Shown here piece by piece: positions 61,701 through 64,000 of a stretch of 64,000 bases of DNA. The stretch is from assembly GCF_965363235.1 (NCBI RefSeq), contig NC_134842.1:38158458-38222457 (forward strand). Reading direction: 5' to 3'. How positions within the stretch are numbered: position 1 is the first letter of the stretch; the number at the start of each line of letters is the position of its first letter. Source of the stretch: Mytilus galloprovincialis (taxonomy: Eukaryota; Mollusca; Bivalvia; Mytilida; Mytilidae). Under the pieces are notes generated by a model that saw nothing but the letters and a program-made list of their open reading frames with translations, searched no databases and had not been told where the DNA came from. Position numbers and translations under genes: made by a program.

Positions 61701-63258
61701 TAATGTGATATTCCGATTGTTTTTCATTAAAAGTACAACTAGACTTCTGAACCAAATCTGTGTATCAATAATAATAATTCAATTCATTAAGTTATTTATG
61801 GTTACAAATCCTGACTTTATAATAAACAATTGTTTGTAGATGATACATCAATTACGTTCATTTTGATCTCAAATGAAACTACATAACTAGTTAAGAATTA
61901 AACAGCAAATTTTGTAGATAGTGACCAAAGACAAGATAAAATGCAAACAATTAATATGTGTTGTAGGACACACTCGTTTGGGAAACTTCAATTTTTGTAG
62001 CTGTGCTTTTTGAAACAACATAAACGGAAACAAACTTGTTGTTCAAACCTGCCATATTTCTGACTTAATAAACGACATTTAAAGAAATAGAGTTTCTCAA
62101 TTTTTAATCATCCGGTAAGCTAAAAAAAGTTTTGAAAGCCAACGGTTGTACATTTTTTATTAAGAAGCTAGTCCCTTTTTTGCTCCTTTCACAAGTATGG
62201 CTATCCAAACCTCCTTTTTTATGGCAATGTGAAAATACCTCTAAAATGACATCATTCAGTTGCATGAATACAGTATCATTAAACGCAATATCAACCAGGA
62301 CAGAGCAATATGTAAATAAATAATGTAAAAGTGCATTTAAACAACTAAACAGCAGAAAAACAACGAACACCTCCCATTAAAACGACTTCAAAATTATTAA
62401 CGTTACGTATGACTTTTTAAAGGATTTAACAACAGCATTTGCGAATGGATTAAAAGCTGATTTGGAAAACATGACTACATCAGAGCATGCGTCAAAACAT
62501 TTGAGTGAACAAGGTGACTATATTAAATCAATGACAATTATAACCTGTATAGTATTACACTGTTAGCATACATTCAAAAGATATTTTGAATTATCGCTAT
62601 TTTGTGCATTTTTCATTTGATCTTTTTTTGCGATAATTTTTCATATCATGCTACTCGCTTGAGATGACAAATTATCGCTAGAAACTAAGGAGACACATGG
62701 CGTTGCTTATGAAATTGAAATGAAATTGACAACGTCGTCATAAGTTAAATAGCGATAAACAGATTATAATTGGTGATCTCAACTCGATTGCATTTCTCGC
62801 TTTCGCCGTACCGGTCTGTTTTTATAACTCTAACCAATAAGCGATATTTTTTTTAATGCTCTGAACTCTCACCAGATTGCACATTTTTTTGTTTAGATTT
62901 ATCATAAGTTTCGAGAATAAATTTGCTCACTTTGTGATATTGTCTAGTGAACAATAGATGTTTTTTAATTTGTAGATATCGTACTTAACGATGAAGCAGA
63001 TATATTTTGAAATGAAAATGTAAAAAAAATAATAAAAACTGTCTTTTGAAGTAACAACCGTTTTTCTGTAAAATCTTGATTTTATATTGTGGTCAATACA
63101 GAAGAAGGAGTATTTTACTTTAATTTTCTAAACATTATTGTTTTTTAATAGAAATTCAGCAGGCAGTCTCAAGGTCCGATGTCATTGGTCTTATATTTTT
63201 AGCATTATTGCGAAATCAGTTTTATACTGGGGCGATCCAGCTTGTAGATACAGGATTT
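37618..63258 (+). CDS. Mind-bomb-like MIB-ZZ-MIB protein, 5' and middle part (16 exons visible)
   Basis: Exons: 37618-37731, 38482-38572, 39606-39785, 45048-45219, 47515-47621, 49640-49810, 51113-51168, 51498-51645, 52495-52601, 54106-54196, 55349-55446, 55676-55907, 59570-59592, 59990-60118, 62423-62513, 63152-63258. All junctions are GT/AG and phase-compatible, giving about 640 residues with no stop; the gene continues past the window. Order: unassigned N-terminal segment, MIB/HERC2-like domain, ZZ zinc finger, second MIB-like segment ending YPDHLPVL (compare the YxDHxPVLG that follows MIB repeats), unassigned region with a Lys/Glu-rich stretch, then helices that may begin an ankyrin region. 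MIB-ZZ-MIB is the N-terminal layout of Mind bomb E3 ubiquitin ligases, where it binds the tails of Notch ligands. RING fingers, which would prove ligase activity, are not in view. The true 5' end is unknown: an in-frame TGA precedes the first exon, so it is spliced or starts at its internal Met. Confidence 0.83.
38482..38572 (+). CDS. MIB-like gene exon 2 of window
   Basis: The acceptor is tattttaatag and the donor is AATG/gtaagt, phase 0 to 1. It encodes KDIHGHRSLMDSLRTFPEFA and QYNISNRCPN; no domain recognised. A degenerate MITE begins about 30 bases after the donor. Confidence 0.78.
38600..38797. mobile_element. Diverged foldback MITE
   Basis: Shares gttcgtgggtacc, tcgtggatta and, inverted, 'ccacgaaatccacgaaaata' with the MITE at 18574-18780. 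Ends are degraded. It starts about 30 bp after the donor of MIB-like exon 2. Confidence 0.65.
39606..39785 (+). CDS. MIB-like gene exon 3: first MIB/HERC2-like domain
   Basis: Phase 1-1, 180 nt. It encodes GLRVVDKAWNPEEE, then LGTIVKES, EVDVQWD and a final LSELRLFD. This follows the MIB/HERC2 pattern of G-x-RVV, an aromatic turn, GTV, then V-x-V-x-WD and a closing Leu-rich strand. It is shorter and more divergent than a canonical MIB domain. Confidence 0.85.
39786..42360. other. Intron between MIB-like exons 3 and 4, first part
   Basis: Mostly unremarkable AT-rich DNA. A short family A end fragment lies at about 40488-40556 and a reverse family F piece at 41520-41702. Frames at 40897-41193 and 41931-42122 have no splice or domain support. 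Confidence 0.4.
41520..41702 (-). repeat. Dispersed repeat family F, reverse copy
   Basis: Ends with the inverse of 'aaaattgagaatggaaatgg' found at 19257; the minus-strand 70-residue frame (IEQTTAECHQLVFNAARNPP) is repeat-encoded. Confidence 0.65.
42368..42924 (+). repeat. Dispersed repeat family A, longest copy
   Basis: Collinear with 4559-5042 from gcatgat through tgggatcccgctaacg to ttgcaatcataccacatc. It allows the family unit to be sized at about 0.55 kb. Confidence 0.88.
43820..43883 (-). CDS. Candidate antisense last exon, hypothetical
   Basis: On the minus strand ttttacttgcag is followed by a short frame MAGFINEPDEEQDVPTVAE ending in TAA, with AATAAA overlapping the stop. The composition looks like an acidic protein tail. 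It lies in the intron between MIB-like exons 3 and 4 and pairs in phase with a candidate exon at 44136-44194. I do not recognise the protein; it could be a pseudogene remnant. Confidence 0.3.
43925..44060. repeat. Degenerate minisatellite of GTCRACC words
   Basis: Repeated variants of cttgtcaacctgtcgacc, including several SalI-like gtcgac palindromes, over about 130 bp between the two candidate minus-strand exons. Confidence 0.5.
44136..44194 (-). CDS. Candidate antisense internal exon, hypothetical
   Basis: On the minus strand, after cacaatttatag, reads VCSELCRKLFNYLTIPHKV and splices in phase to 43883 using a gtcaag donor. A better-looking gtaaga donor 5 bases further would break the frame. 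No convincing upstream exons were found, so this may be a fragment. Confidence 0.25.
45048..45219 (+). CDS. MIB-like gene exon 4: ZZ-type zinc finger
   Basis: Encodes a full ZZ finger: C-x2-C (ACKEC), RWKC-x2-C, YDLC-x2-C, then H-x3-H (HNLRH), with the Trp and Tyr-Asp-Leu typical of Mind bomb ZZ fingers (RWKC.NC..YDLC). It binds two zinc ions in the family. The acceptor is unusual: a weak pyrimidine tract and tandem AAG/GAG sites at 45047 and 45050, differing by one Gly codon. Donor AAAGG/gtaaat, phase 2. Confidence 0.9.
46194..46206 (+). repeat. Poly-C homopolymer run
   Basis: A run of about 12 C, prone to length change and assembly error, inside the TIR element. Confidence 0.7.
46453..46665 (-). 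pseudogene. Possible integrase C-terminal zinc-finger relic
   Basis: The frame ends SCSICKSTEHVICGT...GEDDYG...C, i.e. C-x2-C-x4-H-x2-CG, then an acidic Gly/Tyr-Gly and a last Cys. I recall this pattern at the C-terminus of KRBA2/Ginger-type integrases. The upstream residues look random and no catalytic core is present, so it would be a remnant. Tentative. Confidence 0.35.
47515..47621 (+). CDS. MIB-like gene exon 5: start of second MIB-like segment
   Basis: The acceptor is attactttttttag and the donor is AAAG/gtgata. It enters in phase 2 and leaves in phase 1. It encodes VEIPPRLPLKCTGYAFACG and a Lys-rich end; together with the next exon it occupies the position of the second MIB domain. 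Confidence 0.8.
48060..48190 (+). pseudogene. Short reverse-transcriptase relic fragment
   Basis: Reads ATAYGVRISQIF, like AYGVYISQL at 9570, then decays into stops. The orientation is opposite to the relic at 48610-49062. Confidence 0.45.
48403..48490 (+). repeat. Dispersed repeat family F fragment
   Basis: Begins 'aaaattgagaatggaaatgg' and continues aagagacaacaacccga. Confidence 0.7.
48610..49062 (-). pseudogene. Retrotransposon reverse-transcriptase relic and 3' tail, reverse strand
   Basis: The minus strand shows degraded versions of the relic at 9520-9796, including a YYQRHHELVYLY-like stretch corresponding to FYGRHHELVD, with stops and shifts. It is followed by the tail (gagcaacacgacggatgc, 48670-48690). 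The plus-strand 96-residue frame at 48769-49059 is its antisense shadow. Confidence 0.55.
49640..49810 (+). CDS. MIB-like gene exon 6: second MIB-like segment and DHxPVL motif
   Basis: Phase 1-1, 171 nt. It encodes GEVLEIGLANGIDVEWQ, comparable to the GTV...V-x-V-x-WD strands of a MIB domain, and ends FPFYPDHLPVLQKG. A YxDHxPVLG-type sequence follows MIB domains in Mind bomb proteins, which strongly supports the family call. The acceptor ttaaccaaag is pyrimidine-poor. Confidence 0.87.
51113..51168 (+). CDS. MIB-like gene exon 7 of window
   Basis: A 56-nt exon, phase 1 to 0, acceptor ctatttaag, donor AAAAG/gtattg. It encodes DTFDHLDVKFSEEHTAQK. No domain recognised; support is splice sites and frame. 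Confidence 0.72.
51169..51497. other. Short intron, weak repeat-like patch only
   Basis: A stretch at about 51295-51390 resembles the variable part of the retroelement tail; otherwise nothing. Confidence 0.35.
51498..51645 (+). CDS. MIB-like gene exon 8 of window
   Basis: The acceptor is cttgcatacag and the donor is TCAA/gtacgt, phase 0 to 1. It encodes VQLNIRRMNSDDQKG, then KPVLYLIFDNQQE, resembling a beta-rich domain. It is too divergent to name. Confidence 0.82.
52230..52445 (+). repeat. Dispersed repeat family D copy
   Basis: Contains 'gataaccatttaccctactg', 'actaacgattttcttatccc' and ttagccgtacatgg, collinear with 32840-33040. It sits directly before MIB-like exon 9. Confidence 0.65.
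52495..52601 (+). CDS. MIB-like gene exon 9 of window
   Basis: The acceptor is caatcgtcttgcag and the donor is ATTGAG/gtaaca, phase 1 to 0. It encodes LPCHVVNQRVLFLQGSTTTV and CIHSKTSKETIE. No known motif identified. Confidence 0.8.
52602..54105. other. Intron between MIB-like exons 9 and 10, nothing recognised
   Basis: AT-rich, with no terminal repeats, no copy of the named families and no splice-bounded extra frame. Confidence 0.45.
54106..54196 (+). CDS. MIB-like gene exon 10 of window
   Basis: The acceptor is ttattcacgaatag and the donor is ACAT/gtatgt, phase 0 to 1. It encodes ELLRKGCLVFERADKEKK and TDEIDYFIKMAT: a short hydrophobic core followed by a charged helix. Not assigned. Confidence 0.82.
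55349..55446 (+). CDS. MIB-like gene exon 11 of window
   Basis: The acceptor is catttgtcttgcag and the donor is TTTGAG/gtaaaa, phase 1 to 0. It encodes VLGEKVIPVKIPLRSVKRCS, then a Pro/Ser-rich stretch. Not assigned. Confidence 0.84.
55676..55907 (+). CDS. MIB-like gene exon 12: Lys/Glu/Thr-rich linker
   Basis: The longest exon (232 nt), phase 0 to 1, acceptor tttttcttctcag, donor TGGAG/gtagga. The middle is low complexity and charged (KSEKKKQKEKEDATNTTDTT), probably a flexible linker, followed by a hydrophobic LDFEALICYVSIGG. The frame is also open in the flanking introns, but the splice sites fit both neighbours exactly. Confidence 0.85.
56461..58340 (+). repeat. Dispersed repeat family E, duplicated hairpin-rich element
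   Basis: Two collinear imperfect copies offset by about 1.08 kb. Landmarks: gtggaaagacc (56480 and 57560), 'tctccccaaacactgttttt' region (56678 and 57757), 'gatagagacctag' (56884 and 57962) and 'gtcaaggtca..ggtcaaggtc' (56941 and 58020). A third partial block of aggtcaaaggtcaaggtcat ends near 58335. GGTCTTTTCCAC/GTGGAAAGACC and caattgttc/gaacaattg are hairpins. Frames of 65-82 residues here are chance. Confidence 0.75.
58381..58705 (+). repeat. Direct duplication with (CAAC/CAAT)n tracts
   Basis: A ~150-bp block (tcatttgttt...aagagaccctatcc, then gtgtttaa-tgattaacc and a CAAC/CAAT tract) occurs at about 58441-58560 and 58592-58705, with a shorter forerunner near 58381. Confidence 0.7.
59404..59480. 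repeat. (CAAA)n and (CA)n microsatellites
   Basis: A run of about ten CAAA followed by about a dozen CA. The minus-strand frames with long Cys-Val and Leu-Phe-Val-Cys runs here are microsatellite translations. Confidence 0.9.
59570..59592 (+). CDS. MIB-like gene exon 13: 23-nt microexon
   Basis: The acceptor is tgtttttattttag and the donor is TTACAC/gtaagt, phase 1 to 0, encoding SMTNELH. Both splice sites are excellent and it converts phase 1 to phase 0, as the neighbours require. Function cannot be inferred. Confidence 0.7.
59990..60118 (+). CDS. MIB-like gene exon 14 of window
   Basis: The acceptor is cactaatttcag and the donor is GAAAAG/gtattc, phase 0-0, 43 codons. It encodes GMDKELYTDALSMYLLKNGK, then WRIPKDAFKTSF and PCIKYIYEK. 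Helical; not assigned. Confidence 0.84.
60264..60480 (-). repeat. Dispersed repeat family A, diverged reverse copy
   Basis: Retains cagctgtaaaaggcct, aaaacaattca and aacatgtttttgttagcg in the same relative order as the other reverse copies. Confidence 0.5.
60500..60655 (-). repeat. Dispersed repeat family B, reverse copy
   Basis: Retains aaaaataccaaactcc, aggaaagtccc, gaaaacaactgacatattcc and the 'gtagaaaacggtggatta' end. Confidence 0.65.
61158..61303. repeat. Foldback (inverted) repeat
   Basis: Left arm 'catgggggtttgaatatatc' plus gcgattttacc, right arm its inverse (ggtaaaatcacgatacattc plus aagctcccgtg), a stem of about 31 bp with a few mismatches around a ~85-base loop. It lies in the intron between MIB-like exons 14 and 15. 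Confidence 0.65.
61383..61487 (+). repeat. Dispersed repeat family B, 3' fragment
   Basis: Runs from cgaactgtgtttggtgtg to 'tttttgttattttacttttt'. Confidence 0.7.
62423..62513 (+). CDS. MIB-like gene exon 15 of window
   Basis: The acceptor is gactttttaaag and the donor is GAACAAG/gtgact, phase 0 to 1. It encodes DLTTAFANGLKADLENMTTS, then EHASKHLSEQ, a helical segment. Not assigned. Confidence 0.75.
62580..62860. repeat. Patch with recurring TATCGCTA words
   Basis: attatcgct or its inverse agcgataa occurs about five times in both orientations in 280 bp, in the intron after MIB-like exon 15. Probably a decayed inverted-repeat element. Confidence 0.4.
63152..63258 (+). CDS. MIB-like gene exon 16: possible ankyrin-like helices
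   Basis: The acceptor is gttttttaatag and the donor is GGATTT/gtaagt, phase 1 to 0. It encodes EIQQAVSRSDVIGLIFLALL, then RNQFYTGAIQLVDTGF. The LALL-x5-GAIQLVDTG pattern resembles the helix pair of an ankyrin repeat; ankyrin repeats follow the MIB module in Mind bomb proteins. The exon call is firm, the ankyrin reading tentative. The last 742 bases of the window after it show no exon. Confidence 0.83.
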
Positions 63259-64000
63259 GTAAGTGTGTATACTTTAAATTAATACAGACACTTGTCAGTG
63301 ACTTGAATGAGTGCATTCATATTTATGATTATTGTAAGAATGCTGCCAAGACAAATGAGCATTAATATAACTGTTCTAACCATGCAACTTTTCATTTGGT
63401 CATTTACCGGATTTTACCACTAAGTAACCATATTTGAACCAAAGCAAATGAAGTCATGCTTACAATTACATCGGAGCTGATTCCACAACAGCTCTTGCAT
63501 GGTTACGATCATATGGACATATATGTTTGTATGTTCAAAAACAATAACAATCAAAACCAAGGAGTAAACAAAGACTCGCAAAACCGGGGCCATTTTCATC
63601 AACAGTTACAAATAATAAATAAGAAACAACACGAACTCCACTAAAAACCGGGGTTGAAATCAGGTGATATGTAGTATATATTAATGACATAACATCATTA
63701 CATGCTAATCAAGACACTCAAAACGCAAAGGAACAACGCTTTTTTTGCTAGTTTACAATAAGTCCTTCAATACGGACCAAACACTTTAACTTCACTGCAA
63801 AGCAATCGATCACAAGCACTGGTTTTATTACAATTGTTTCCAAATGACGATTAAGCTGCAAAAAAACAACAAGTTATAAATGTCATGCGTCAAAACGTTT
63901 AATTAATTTGCCATTTTCAGAAACGGTCATAGCCGAGATTTGAAAATCATGATGTATACGATTTTACAAACCTGTTTGTGCATTTTTCATTCTTATTCAA

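Noticed and set aside
51498..63258. TRPM N-terminal (MHR) identity for the later MIB-like exons
   Set aside because: The helices in the last exon could be read that way, but no LSDAT-type motif precedes them and the MIB-ZZ-MIB context favours an ankyrin region.

Overview
The window is eukaryotic, AT-rich, intron-dense and repeat-packed. Several dispersed repeats match, from memory, families that are very abundant in marine mussels (Mytilus and close relatives). Coding sequence is confined to short exons bounded by GT/AG sites, and the frame can be followed from exon to exon. I assign the organism as a mytilid bivalve by inference; no database search was possible.

Two multi-exon genes lie on the + strand. 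Gene 1 (291-17981) is the 3' end of a TRPM-family cation channel gene. It shows the end of the outer pore loop, transmembrane segment S6, the TRP-helix region and a C-terminal coiled coil made from very small exons, two of which (12144-12209 and 16228-16272) are a tandem exon duplication. Gene 2 (37618 to beyond the window end) has 16 phase-consistent exons. It encodes a divergent Mind-bomb-like protein with a MIB/HERC2-like domain, a ZZ zinc finger, a second MIB-like segment ending in a Tyr-Pro-Asp-His-Leu-Pro-Val-Leu motif, then about 380 residues I cannot assign, with a possible ankyrin-like helix pair in the last visible exon. Exon 7 of gene 1 ends in the same phase in which the first visible gene 2 exon begins, so a TRPM-MIB read-through transcript cannot be excluded. 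A weak pair of minus-strand exons lies inside the largest gene 2 intron (43820-44194).

By region: 1-18 kb is gene 1 with intronic repeats, including an inverted pair of one repeat family around exons 2-4, a tRNA-derived SINE, a tandem-repeat element (7769-8575), a reverse-transcriptase relic with its 3' tail (9520-10112) and a terminal-inverted-repeat element with a 6-bp target duplication (14325-15577). From 18 to 37.6 kb no confident exon was found. That stretch holds a MITE, a ~187-bp satellite array with a 373-bp higher-order unit (21126-22840), a TA-flanked foldback element (24989-25570), two more tandem-repeat/hairpin-ended elements (28964-29740 and 30261-30877) and many dispersed repeat fragments. 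From 37.6 to 64 kb gene 2 continues, its introns holding a 1.3-kb TIR element with a possible integrase-type zinc-finger relic (45702-47024) and a duplicated hairpin-rich element (56461-58340).

No rRNA gene, functional tRNA gene, CRISPR array or bacterial-type operon is present. Most long open frames are chance frames or repeat-derived.
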